Positions 24,812 through 32,908 of a stretch of 55,938 nucleotides of DNA are shown here, piece by piece. The notes under the pieces were generated by a model. That model did no database searches and was not told the origin of the DNA. It saw only the letters and a list, made by a program, of their open reading frames with translations. The position numbers and the translations under genes are program-made. This stretch comes from JBDXHU01 sp039989475. GTDB taxonomy: Bacteria > Pseudomonadota > Gammaproteobacteria > Pseudomonadales > Halieaceae. Location of the stretch: assembly GCA_039989475.1 (NCBI GenBank), contig JBDXHU010000007.1, positions 1-55,938 on the forward strand, written 5' to 3'. Every line of letters begins with the position of its first letter. Positions within the stretch are counted from its first letter, which is position 1.

Positions 24812-25948
24812 TCAGGAGGCGGGCTTGGCAGTGGAGGAACTTTTTTTGTCACCGAATTCCATGGTGTGCAGTTGGAACTGCTGCCCGCGTACGACGGACA
24901 CGTTCACCCGGTTGCGACCATCCTGTTTCCCGCGGTAGAGAGCCTGATCGGCCAGTTCCACCAGTTCACTGGGGTCGATGCGGCGCTTGCCGCGAATACA
25001 GCCTACGCCCAATGTTATGGTGATTGACTGCGGTTGCCCGTTTGCGCCTGTCAGAGGCGTGTTGGCAATTTTCTCCCGCAACTCGTTCGCGAGTCGCTCT
25101 GCCTGGATATTGTCCGTGGACGGCAGTATCACCGCGAACTCTTCTCCTCCCCAGCGGCCAACGGCATCGCTGGAGCGCTGGAAACTGGCTGCCATTGTGT
25201 CCGATACCCTGCGCAAGCACTCGTCACCGGCAATGTGCCCGTTGAGATCATTGAAGTTCTTGAAATGATCGACATCTGCCACGATGAGGCTCAGCCAATC
25301 GCCATTTCGACTGGCGCGGTCGATTTCAGATTGCAGGGTCTCGTCGAAGGCGCGGCGATTGAGCAAGCCGGTCAAGTGATCGTGGGTCGCCTGCTGATAG
25401 ATTGTGGCTGACATCAGTTCGGTCTGTGAAGCGTAGTGCCAACTGCTCATTCCAACCAGGGAGACGGTAACCAGCAGGGTGAATCCGCGCAATAGGTCGC
25501 GATCAGTATTTGAGAGTTGGGTTATCGGGAACTCGATGCCCATACCCGTTAACGTCATCATCCCGGTCAACATGAGCACTATCCCGGCCAGGCTAACCAG
25601 GCCGGCACGTGGGCCGATCATCATTGTAGTGAGGAGGGGCGTCATGGGCAGCAACACGATGATGGGTGCGACGAAACCACCATTGGCTATCGAAGTTCCC
25701 ACCAGGCTAACCGTAAACATAACGACGAACACACAGGCGGCGCCGAAATTATTATCCCTGTAGCGTGACGCGTAGAAGCACCAGAGGTAGACCAGTATGC
25801 ATACGACGACGATAGGCAACATGAAGGATCGGTCTGTCTTGGCCAACAGACGCACGCTCGCGAACACCACCATCAGTGCGGCCAGAATTAATGCGGCTGA
25901 CTGGACCAGGCTGCTCTTGCGGTGTTCAGTTTGCTCCAGAAAATTCAT
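24812..25948 (-). CDS. Membrane-bound diguanylate cyclase (GGDEF)
   Basis: 378 residues from the ATG at 25948, chosen over an in-frame GTG at 25975 because GGAGG lies just upstream of the ATG. Six predicted membrane helices fill about residues 15-190. The C-terminal GGDEF domain has the active-site motif GGEEF and, five residues before it, RSSD, which fits the RxxD inhibitory site for product feedback. DVDHFKNFNDLNGHIAGDECL supplies the substrate and metal contacts. It should make cyclic di-GMP from GTP in response to a signal sensed by the membrane part. It is transcribed divergently from the arabinose-pathway genes. Confidence 0.93.
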   Translation of the reverse strand: MNFLEQTEHRKSSLVQSAALILAALMVVFASVRLLAKTDRSFMLPIVVVCILVYLWCFYASRYRDNNFGAACVFVVMFTVSLVGTSIANGGFVAPIIVLLPMTPLLTTMMIGPRAGLVSLAGIVLMLTGMMTLTGMGIEFPITQLSNTDRDLLRGFTLLVTVSLVGMSSWHYASQTELMSATIYQQATHDHLTGLLNRRAFDETLQSEIDRASRNGDWLSLIVADVDHFKNFNDLNGHIAGDECLRRVSDTMAASFQRSSDAVGRWGGEEFAVILPSTDNIQAERLANELREKIANTPLTGANGQPQSITITLGVGCIRGKRRIDPSELVELADQALYRGKQDGRNRVNVSVVRGQQFQLHTMEFGDKKSSSTAKPAS

Positions 25949-26070
25949 CGCGCACGCCTCCAGTGCCTTTGACACGGCCTCAGTATCTTTATCGGCGAGT
26001 ATTGGACTTACTTGAGAGGTATCGCGTGACGTACTTCACAGCTCTGCACCTCATTAAGAGGCGGGTCTAC

Positions 26071-26079
26071 TGGTATACT
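26071..26079 (+). promoter_or_regulatory. Candidate extended -10 promoter of the arabinose cassette
   Basis: TGGTATACT (26071-26079) is an extended -10 (TGn plus TATACT). There is no good -35. The start codon of the first gene is at 26088, only 9 bases from the -10, and no Shine-Dalgarno sequence lies between. If used, the transcript would be leaderless. Confidence 0.4.
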
Positions 26080-26087
26080 TCGTGGGC

Positions 26088-27518
26088 ATGGAAGCTGACT
26101 CCGACAAACTCGTAGCACTCGCGGTCGACCTGGATGGGACTTTGATCCGATCAGACCTGTTTGCTGAATCCCTGCTGGCGCTGTTGCGCAAGAATCCTTT
26201 TTACCTGTTTGTGGCGGTGTGGTGGTTGCTGTCTGGCCGTGCGCGACTGAAGCAGCAAGTTGCCAGACGTGTGCAGATCGACCCGGCTTCACTCCCTTAC
26301 AGGGATTCAGTGCTGGACTTCGTACGTGAACAGTTCGCGACCGGGCGCCCTACCATCCTGGCAACGGGCTCGGACCAGGTGCTGGCTGCGGCTGTGGCCG
26401 ATCACCTGGGCTGTTTCACAGAAGTCATGGCCAGTGACGGTGAGACCAACCGCACTGGCAGGAATAAGCGCACCATGCTCATTGCGCGTTTTGGTGAGGG
26501 CGGCTACGACTATATCGGTAACAGCAGCGCAGACTTTCCAGCGTGGGAAGCGGCTGCAGAGGTAATGGTCGCCACCAGGGGGCAGCATTTTGCCCGGCGA
26601 GTCGCTGGCAAACATGCGCTGGCGAGGCAGTTCAGCGATGCGCGGGTTGACCTTGCGACCTGGCTCAGGGCGCTGAGAGTTCACCAGTGGCTTAAAAATC
26701 TGCTGATTTTCGTACCACTGCTTGTTGGTCATGCCTATGGTGACAGTGCCCTGGTAATCGACGCGGCTATCGGTTTCGTCGCCTTTTGCGCCTGCGCCAG
26801 TGCCGTCTACCTGATCAATGACTTGATGGACCTGCCCCACGACCGGCAACACCCGCGCAAGCGCAAGCGGCCGCTGGCCAGTGGCGATCTGCCAATTATC
26901 GCGGCAATGCTGGTTGCTCCAATGCTGTTGGTTTCTTCCCTGCTGTTGTCGCAGCAACTGCCGGGCAAATTCCTGGAAGCAATTGGCCTGTACTTCGCCG
27001 TGACGCTGGCCTATTCCCTGGGTCTCAAGCGCTATGCCATGGTGGACGTGCTGATCCTGGCCGGACTCTATACTCTGCGCATCATCGCCGGTGGTGCTGC
27101 GGTTGCGATACCACTGTCCTTCTGGCTACTGGCGTTTTCAATGTTCCTGTTCCTCAGCCTGGCCTTGATGAAGCGCTTCACTGAATTACGCGAAATGGAG
27201 CAGGGCGGCAGTGTCGGCGCGGGCCGAGGCTATCGGGACGGCGACAGCGACTTGCTGGCCGCCCTCGGAGGTGGATCAGCATACAGTGCGGTGCTGGTAC
27301 TGGCGCTATACATCAATAGTGAGGCAGTCACCCAGTATTACTCGAATCTGCGCTATATGTGGCTCATATGTCCGGTGATGTTGTACTGGATAAGTCATAT
27401 GTGGTTTTCAGCCCATCGCGGGCGCATGCGCGATGACCCGATAGTATTTGCCCTGCGCGACTGGACCAGCCTGTCCTGTGCCGGCGCGCTGTTGTTGCTG
27501 TTCGTGTTGGCGCATTGA
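26088..27518 (+). CDS. HAD phosphatase-UbiA prenyltransferase fusion (polyprenyl-P phosphoribosyltransferase-like)
   Basis: 476 residues. The N-terminal HAD domain has motif I DLDGTLIRSD (about 14-23), motif II LATGS, a motif III lysine in TGRNK, and motif IV YIGNSSAD. The C-terminal UbiA-type membrane domain (about 195-476) has HQWLKNLLIF and NDLMDLPHDRQHPRKRKRPLASG split around the metal/diphosphate-binding Asp residues. UbiA proteins of this branch (Rv3806c) join PRPP to polyprenyl phosphate. The two downstream genes are the matching epimerase subunits, so the product is probably polyprenyl-phospho-5-phosphoribose. The HAD part could then remove the 5-phosphate. The ATG at 26088 is preferred to a GTG at 26082. 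Confidence 0.85.
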   Translation: MEADSDKLVALAVDLDGTLIRSDLFAESLLALLRKNPFYLFVAVWWLLSGRARLKQQVARRVQIDPASLPYRDSVLDFVREQFATGRPTILATGSDQVLAAAVADHLGCFTEVMASDGETNRTGRNKRTMLIARFGEGGYDYIGNSSADFPAWEAAAEVMVATRGQHFARRVAGKHALARQFSDARVDLATWLRALRVHQWLKNLLIFVPLLVGHAYGDSALVIDAAIGFVAFCACASAVYLINDLMDLPHDRQHPRKRKRPLASGDLPIIAAMLVAPMLLVSSLLLSQQLPGKFLEAIGLYFAVTLAYSLGLKRYAMVDVLILAGLYTLRIIAGGAAVAIPLSFWLLAFSMFLFLSLALMKRFTELREMEQGGSVGAGRGYRDGDSDLLAALGGGSAYSAVLVLALYINSEAVTQYYSNLRYMWLICPVMLYWISHMWFSAHRGRMRDDPIVFALRDWTSLSCAGALLLLFVLAH

Positions 27519-28789
27519 TGCGTTCCTGGGGTGGCCTGCCAGATCAGGCGCAGCAGCAACGCCGTGTGCAGTGGCGTGATCAATTGCCAGGGCTGTTGGC
27601 GGAAATCGGGCTGGTAGCGGGCCTGGGACGCAGTTACGGCGATGTCGGGTTGGCCGCCAATGGCGTTGTGCTGTCTTCTACTGGACTGGACCGTGTGCTC
27701 GCCTTTGATCGCGAGTTGGGCGTTGTGCGCTGCGAGGCAGGCGTCAATCTTGGTGACCTGTTGCAGCTGTGTATCCCCACAGGCTGGATGTTACCGGTAG
27801 TGCCGGGCTCGCAATTTGTCACGGTCGGCGGCGCCATCGCCAACGATGTGCACGGCAAGAACCACCATGTGCGCGGCTGCTTTGGCAGGCACGTCCGCGG
27901 CTTGCTACTGCAGCGCACGGATGGCGAAGAACTGTGGTGTAGTCCGCAGCAGAACCAGCACTGGTTCAATGCCACTGTCGCTGGCCTGGGCCTGACCGGC
28001 TGTATTGTCGAGGCGGAGATTCAACTGATCCCGATTACCGGGGCTTTGCTCGACATCGAGACCATCAAGTTTGAGGGCCTGGAGGACTTCCTCGCACTCA
28101 GTGCTGAAACCGGGGACGGTTTCGAATACAGCGTGGCCTGGATTGATTGCCTGAGTAAACGCAGTCGCGGCCATTTCACTCGCGCTAATTTCAGCGAGCA
28201 GCAGCTGCCAGTAGAGCCTGTCGCACCGTTATTTAGTGTGCCATTCGCACCGCCGTTTTCCCCGGTCAACGCGCTCAGTCTGCGACTTTTCAATAGTGCC
28301 TACTACCATCGCCAGCGCGCTCGGCGGCTAGCAAGCACCGCAAATTTCTACCAGTGGATGTTCCCGCTAGATCGTATCGGCAACTGGAACCGCTTGTATG
28401 GTCGCCGCGGGTTTCGCCAATACCAGTGTGTGGTGCAGGCTGAGGCGGTGGCGGATCTGCTGCAGATCATCAGGCGCGCGGGTACCGGCTCGCTGCTGGC
28501 GGTATTGAAACAGTTCGGGGCGATCAAATCCCCTGGGCTGCTCTCCTTCCCCAGGCCGGGAGTGACACTGGCACTGGACTTTCCCTGGCGTGGAGAGCCT
28601 ACTCTTGAATTGTTTAGGCAACTGGACGCCGTCGTGGTCAGTGTCGGTGGAGCTATTTACCCAGCCAAAGACGCCCACATGGGCGGCGTGGATTTTCGCC
28701 GGGCCTACCCGTCCTGGGAGATAATGGAGCAGTACTGTGATCCCGGTCTGCTGTCGCTGTTCTGGCAGCGGGTGATGGAGGACGCTTGA
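27518..28789 (+). CDS. dprE1: Polyprenylphospho-ribofuranose 2-oxidase, DprE1-like
   Basis: 423 residues, FAD-dependent, of the vanillyl-alcohol-oxidase fold. FAD-binding signatures are GLGRSYGDVGLA (about 36-47) and VPGSQFVTVGGAIANDVHGKN (about 95-115). Near the C-terminus IYPAKDAHM keeps the lysine equivalent to Lys418 of Mycobacterium DprE1. The segment GVTLALDFPW aligns with the mycobacterial GWNICVDFP, placing Ala where DprE1 has Cys387. DprE1 oxidises the 2'-OH of decaprenylphosphoryl ribose. The start overlaps the previous stop by one base (TGATG), as does its own stop with the next gene. Confidence 0.85.
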   Translation: MRSWGGLPDQAQQQRRVQWRDQLPGLLAEIGLVAGLGRSYGDVGLAANGVVLSSTGLDRVLAFDRELGVVRCEAGVNLGDLLQLCIPTGWMLPVVPGSQFVTVGGAIANDVHGKNHHVRGCFGRHVRGLLLQRTDGEELWCSPQQNQHWFNATVAGLGLTGCIVEAEIQLIPITGALLDIETIKFEGLEDFLALSAETGDGFEYSVAWIDCLSKRSRGHFTRANFSEQQLPVEPVAPLFSVPFAPPFSPVNALSLRLFNSAYYHRQRARRLASTANFYQWMFPLDRIGNWNRLYGRRGFRQYQCVVQAEAVADLLQIIRRAGTGSLLAVLKQFGAIKSPGLLSFPRPGVTLALDFPWRGEPTLELFRQLDAVVVSVGGAIYPAKDAHMGGVDFRRAYPSWEIMEQYCDPGLLSLFWQRVMEDA

Positions 28790-29520
28790 TGCAACGAATT
28801 TTGATAATCGGGGCGACGTCGGCAATAGCCATGGCAACGGCGCGCTTGTTGGCGCAGCGTGGTGAGTTCCTGGTACTGGCAGGGCGACAGCAGGAGCGCT
28901 TGCAAGCCCTTGCAGCTGATCTGGAAGCACGTGGTGCGGGTGGTACGGCATTGATCGAATTCGATGCTGTCGCTACCGAGGATTACCAGGCGCTGGTCGC
29001 AGCAGCCTGGGGCGAGGGACTGGACCTGGTGTTGCTGGCTCACGGGGTGTTGCCGGATCAGCAGGCTGTCCAGGATGATGCGGCTGCCACCTCCCGGGCC
29101 TTACAGGTAAATGCGCTTAGCGCCATCGCCTGGATGGCAGCTCTCGCCTCCCGCTTCGAAGCGCAAGGCGGTGGTGCTATTGCTGTTATATCTTCGGTCG
29201 CCGGTGAGCGAGGACGCCAGAGCAATTACGTCTACGGGGCCTCCAAGGCCGCCTTGACTACCTATACCGACGGCTTGCGTAATCGCCTGTCGAAATCTGG
29301 CGTTACCGTGCTGACGATAAAACCCGGCTTTGTCGATACGCCCATGACTGCGGGATTCAAGAAGGGCCTGCTGTGGGCGCAGCCGGAGGCGGTGGCCGCG
29401 GGCATTTTGCGCGCGGTAGAACGCGGAGCCGGTGTGGTCTACCTGCCCTGGTTCTGGCGCTACATAATGCTGGTGATCAAGCTGATTCCCGAGCGGCTCT
29501 TTATCAAGCTGTCGCTTTAG
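28789..29520 (+). CDS. dprE2: Short-chain reductase, DprE2-like
   Basis: 243 residues of the classical SDR fold. It has GATSAIAMATARLLA (about 8-22) for NAD(P) binding, Ser135/136, and the catalytic pair Tyr149-Lys153 in YVYGASK. The C-terminal part is hydrophobic (LPWFWRYIMLVIKLI), as in DprE2 proteins, which are membrane-associated. DprE2 reduces the 2'-keto intermediate made by DprE1 to give polyprenylphosphoryl-D-arabinose. One-base overlap with the oxidase gene supports a joint complex. The last codons (FIKLSL) lie in the first unit of a 31-bp tandem repeat. Confidence 0.82.
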   Translation: MQRILIIGATSAIAMATARLLAQRGEFLVLAGRQQERLQALAADLEARGAGGTALIEFDAVATEDYQALVAAAWGEGLDLVLLAHGVLPDQQAVQDDAAATSRALQVNALSAIAWMAALASRFEAQGGGAIAVISSVAGERGRQSNYVYGASKAALTTYTDGLRNRLSKSGVTVLTIKPGFVDTPMTAGFKKGLLWAQPEAVAAGILRAVERGAGVVYLPWFWRYIMLVIKLIPERLFIKLSL

Positions 29521-29575
29521 CTGAGGGCTCCTCATAAAGCTATCGCTTTAGCTGAGGGTTCTTTATAAAGCTGAG
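29495..29575 (+). repeat. 31-bp tandem repeat spanning the dprE2 stop codon
   Basis: Unit 1 (29495-29525) covers the last codons and the TAG of the reductase gene. Unit 2 (29526-29556) repeats it with four changes, and unit 3 (29557-29575) lacks 12 internal bases. Shared cores are CGCTTTAGCTGAGGG and ATAAAGCT. The array duplicates the gene end without altering the protein because the first stop is in unit 1. Confidence 0.88.
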
Positions 29576-29580
29576 GACTC

Positions 29581-29778
29581 TTAGGCGCCAGCTTCCAAAA
29601 AGCTGCGCCAGGTATCAGAAGACCAGGAGCTGTCTTGAAACAGCATCTCTTCGGGTGTGGCCGGGTCGACCACGGTGATCGTGGTGCCACCCACGGAGCC
29701 GTTTAGCTGGGTGTGGAAACAGCCGCTGAGCAGTAAGCTCAAGGCCAGCATCAGGTAAGCAATGGAAGTCCTGTGCAT
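29581..29778 (-). CDS. Small lipoprotein, hypothetical
   Basis: 65 residues with a typical lipoprotein signal (MHRTSIAYLMLALSLLLSGC): lipobox LLSGC with the lipidated Cys at 20. The 45-residue mature part is acidic, with no domain I recognise. It sits just upstream of the uvrA 3' end on the same strand, 57 bases from uvrA. The stop lies next to the tandem repeat that follows dprE2. Confidence 0.65.
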   Translation of the reverse strand: MHRTSIAYLMLALSLLLSGCFHTQLNGSVGGTTITVVDPATPEEMLFQDSSWSSDTWRSFLEAGA

Positions 29779-29835
29779 AGTTAAGCCTCAGTGGTTTTGT
29801 CGCCCTGAATGAGCCCCCGACCCAAACACCACAGC

Positions 29836-32700
29836 TCAGGCCGCCTTGGCCTTGCCGCGTTTGGGTTTTGCCGGCTTGAGAATGGGTTTCAGGAACTGAC
29901 CCGTGAACGAAGTCTTCACCTCCGCCACTTCCTCGGGGGTGCCGGTGGCGATGATCTGGCCGCCACCGCTGCCGCCTTCGGGACCCAGGTCGACGATCCA
30001 GTCGGCGGTTTTGATCACATCCAGGTTGTGCTCAATGATGATCACAGTGTTGCCGTGGTCGCGCAGTCTGTGCAGTACCGCCAGTAGCTGCTGGATATCC
30101 TGGAAGTGCAGGCCGGTGGTGGGTTCATCAAGAATGTACAGGGTGCTGCCGGTATCGCGCTTGGACAGTTCCCTTGACAGCTTGACCCGCTGGGCCTCGC
30201 CGCCGGACAAGGTGGTGGCTGCCTGGCCCAGGCGAATATAGGACAGTCCGACATCCATCAGGGTTTGCAGTTTCCTGGCAATCGCCGGCACCGGCGCGAA
30301 GAATTCCAGCGCGTCCTCCACCGTCATATCCAGCACTTCATGGATGTTCTTGCCCTTGTAGCGTATCTCCAGTGTCTCGCGGTTGTAGCGCTTCCCCTTG
30401 CAGACATCACAGGGCACATAGATATCGGGGAGGAAATGCATCTCCACCTTGGTAACACCATCGCCCTGACAGGCCTCACAGCGGCCACCCTTGACGTTGA
30501 AGCTAAAACGGCCAGGTTTGTAGCCGCGGGAGCGGGCCTCCTGGGTACCCGAGAACAACTCGCGCACCGGGGTAAAAATGCCGGTGTAGGTGGCCGGGTT
30601 GGAGCGCGGTGTGCGGCCGATCGGGCTCTGGTCGATATCGATACACTTGTCGATGTGTTTCAGCCCACTGATGCTGTCGTGCGCGGCCGGGGTCAGGGTG
30701 GTAGCGCCATTCAGCTCGGTGGCGGCAATCGGGTACAGGGTGGCGTTGATCAGGGTGGATTTGCCGCTACCGGACACACCCGTCACACAGGTCATCAGGC
30801 CCAGCGGGATCTCCAGGTCCACCTGCTCCAGGTTGTTACCTGAGGCACCCTTGAGACTCAACATCTGCTTTTTGTTAACCGCTGTGCGCTGTTCCGGGAT
30901 ATCGATGCGGCGCTTGCCGGACAGGTAGGCCCCGGTGAGGGATTTCTTGTTGCCGAGAATATCCTTGAGCTGGCCCTGGGCGACGATCTCACCGCCGTGC
31001 ACGCCTGCGCCGGGGCCGATGTCGATGATGTGATCGGCACTGCGAATGGCGTCTTCATCATGCTCGACCACCAATACCGTATTGCCCAGGTCGCGCAGGT
31101 GGGTCAGGGTTTTCAGCAGGCGCTCGTTGTCACGTTGATGCAGCCCAATCGAGGGCTCATCGAGTATGTACATGACGCCGACCAGGCCGGCACCGATCTG
31201 TGAGGCCAGGCGGATGCGCTGGGCTTCGCCGCCTGACAGGGTCTCGGCACTGCGGTTCAGGGTGAGGTAGTTCAAGCCCACATCGACCAGGAAACGGTAG
31301 CGCGCGCGCAGTTCCTTGAGGATCTTGTCGGCGATTTCACCCTTGCGGCCAGCCAACTTCAGTGCGGTGAAATAGTCCTCGGCGTCACCCACTGACATTT
31401 CAACAATTTCCGGGAGGCTGCGCTGGTCTACAAAGACGTGGCGGGCATCGCGACACAGTCGCGTGCCGTCGCAGTTGGGGCAGTGCTGGGTGCTGAGGAA
31501 CTTGGCCAGGTCTTCTCGCACCGACTGGGATTCGGTGTCGCGGTAGCGACGATCCATGTTGGGAATGATGCCCTCGAAGGGGTGGGTGCGTTGAAATACA
31601 TCGCCCCGGTCGTTGATATAGGAGAAGCAGACCTCCTCCTTGCCGCTGCCCTGCAGAATGATCTGCTGGTGCTTCTTGCTCAGTTCCTCGAAGGGCGTGT
31701 CTATGTCGAAACCGTAATGGGCGGCCAACGAGGTGAGCATATGGAAGTAGTAGACGTTGCGACGATCCCAGCCGCGAATAGCGCCCTCGGCCAGGCTGGC
31801 TTCCGGGTGCAGTACCACTCGCTCGGCGTCAAAGTATTGCTTCACGCCCAGGCCGTCACAGCTGGCACAGGCGCCGGCGGGATTATTGAAGGAAAACAAT
31901 TTGGGTTCCAGCTCGCTGATGCTATGGCCACATTTGGGGCAGGCAAAGCGCGCTGAAAACAGGATGTCCTCTGCCTCGCTGCCTTCTTCCATGGAGCTGA
32001 TTGCGGCGAGGCCATCGGTTAATTGCAGGGCGGTCTCGAAGGATTCTGCCAGGCGTATACCCAGGTCCTCACGTACCTTGAAGCGATCGACCACAACCTC
32101 GATGCTGTGCTTCTTTTTCTTGTCCAGCTCTGGCGTGTCGTCGAGATCGGTGACAATACCGTCGATGCGTGCGCGGACGAAGCCACTGGCTCGCAGCTCC
32201 TCGAACACGTGCAAGTGCTCCCCCTTGCGTTCCCGCACCACGGGTGCCAGCAGCATCAATTTGGATCCCTCCGGCATTGCCAGCACGGAATCTACCATCT
32301 GGCTGACCGTCTGCGCCTGCAGGGTTATGTCGTGGTCCGGGCAGTGTGGATCGCCGACCCGGGCGAACAACAGTCGCAGGTAGTCGTAGATCTCGGTAAT
32401 GGTGCCGACCGTGGAGCGCGGGTTGTGCGAGGTGGATTTTTGCTCAATGGAGATTGCCGGTGACAGGCCCTCCACATGATCCAGATCCGGTTTCTCCATC
32501 ATCGACAGGAACTGGCGCGCGTAGGTCGATAGCGACTCTACATAGCGGCGCTGCCCCTCCGCGTAGAGCGTGTCGAAGGCCAGTGAGGACTTGCCCGAGC
32601 CCGACAGGCCGGTGATCACCACCAGCTTGTCCCGGGGTATGTCCAGATCGATGTTCTTGAGGTTGTGGGTACGGGCCCCGCGGACCTGAATCTCGTCCAT
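29836..32700 (-). CDS. uvrA: Excinuclease ABC subunit A
   Basis: 954 residues, full length. UvrA is the damage-recognition ATPase of nucleotide excision repair and loads UvrB. Two ABC ATPase modules are complete: Walker A GLSGSGKSS near the N-terminus and GVSGSGKST in the middle, with ABC signatures LSGGEAQRIRLA and LSGGEAQRVKLS. Zinc modules CPKC...CASC and CEACQGDG...CDVC are present. The C-terminal tail is lysine-rich. A well-formed promoter lies upstream. I found no convincing LexA box in its promoter region. Confidence 0.98.
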   Translation of the reverse strand: MDEIQVRGARTHNLKNIDLDIPRDKLVVITGLSGSGKSSLAFDTLYAEGQRRYVESLSTYARQFLSMMEKPDLDHVEGLSPAISIEQKSTSHNPRSTVGTITEIYDYLRLLFARVGDPHCPDHDITLQAQTVSQMVDSVLAMPEGSKLMLLAPVVRERKGEHLHVFEELRASGFVRARIDGIVTDLDDTPELDKKKKHSIEVVVDRFKVREDLGIRLAESFETALQLTDGLAAISSMEEGSEAEDILFSARFACPKCGHSISELEPKLFSFNNPAGACASCDGLGVKQYFDAERVVLHPEASLAEGAIRGWDRRNVYYFHMLTSLAAHYGFDIDTPFEELSKKHQQIILQGSGKEEVCFSYINDRGDVFQRTHPFEGIIPNMDRRYRDTESQSVREDLAKFLSTQHCPNCDGTRLCRDARHVFVDQRSLPEIVEMSVGDAEDYFTALKLAGRKGEIADKILKELRARYRFLVDVGLNYLTLNRSAETLSGGEAQRIRLASQIGAGLVGVMYILDEPSIGLHQRDNERLLKTLTHLRDLGNTVLVVEHDEDAIRSADHIIDIGPGAGVHGGEIVAQGQLKDILGNKKSLTGAYLSGKRRIDIPEQRTAVNKKQMLSLKGASGNNLEQVDLEIPLGLMTCVTGVSGSGKSTLINATLYPIAATELNGATTLTPAAHDSISGLKHIDKCIDIDQSPIGRTPRSNPATYTGIFTPVRELFSGTQEARSRGYKPGRFSFNVKGGRCEACQGDGVTKVEMHFLPDIYVPCDVCKGKRYNRETLEIRYKGKNIHEVLDMTVEDALEFFAPVPAIARKLQTLMDVGLSYIRLGQAATTLSGGEAQRVKLSRELSKRDTGSTLYILDEPTTGLHFQDIQQLLAVLHRLRDHGNTVIIIEHNLDVIKTADWIVDLGPEGGSGGGQIIATGTPEEVAEVKTSFTGQFLKPILKPAKPKRGKAKAA

Positions 32701-32762
32701 TTGTTACCTGCGTTGAATGCTGTGGGTGGCGACGCTTTGGTCTGCGAAAAACCAAACCCCAT

Positions 32763-32792
32763 ATTATACGGGGCTGGTCTGACCTGAGGCAA
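32763..32792 (-). promoter_or_regulatory. uvrA promoter
   Basis: On the minus strand TTGCCT (32792-32787), an 18-base spacer and a perfect TATAAT (32768-32763), about 60 bases before the uvrA ATG. The -35 is identical to that of the rplU promoter in this window. Confidence 0.75.
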
Positions 32793-32908
32793 AGATGTCT
32801 GTGTTTTTGTTACGTTGCGGAGACTTCTGTGGATGTTTCCATGGCGGGGAATTGTTACTATGCGCGCGGCATTACAGATAAGAAAATTCCTTGATAACGA
32901 AAACCCCA

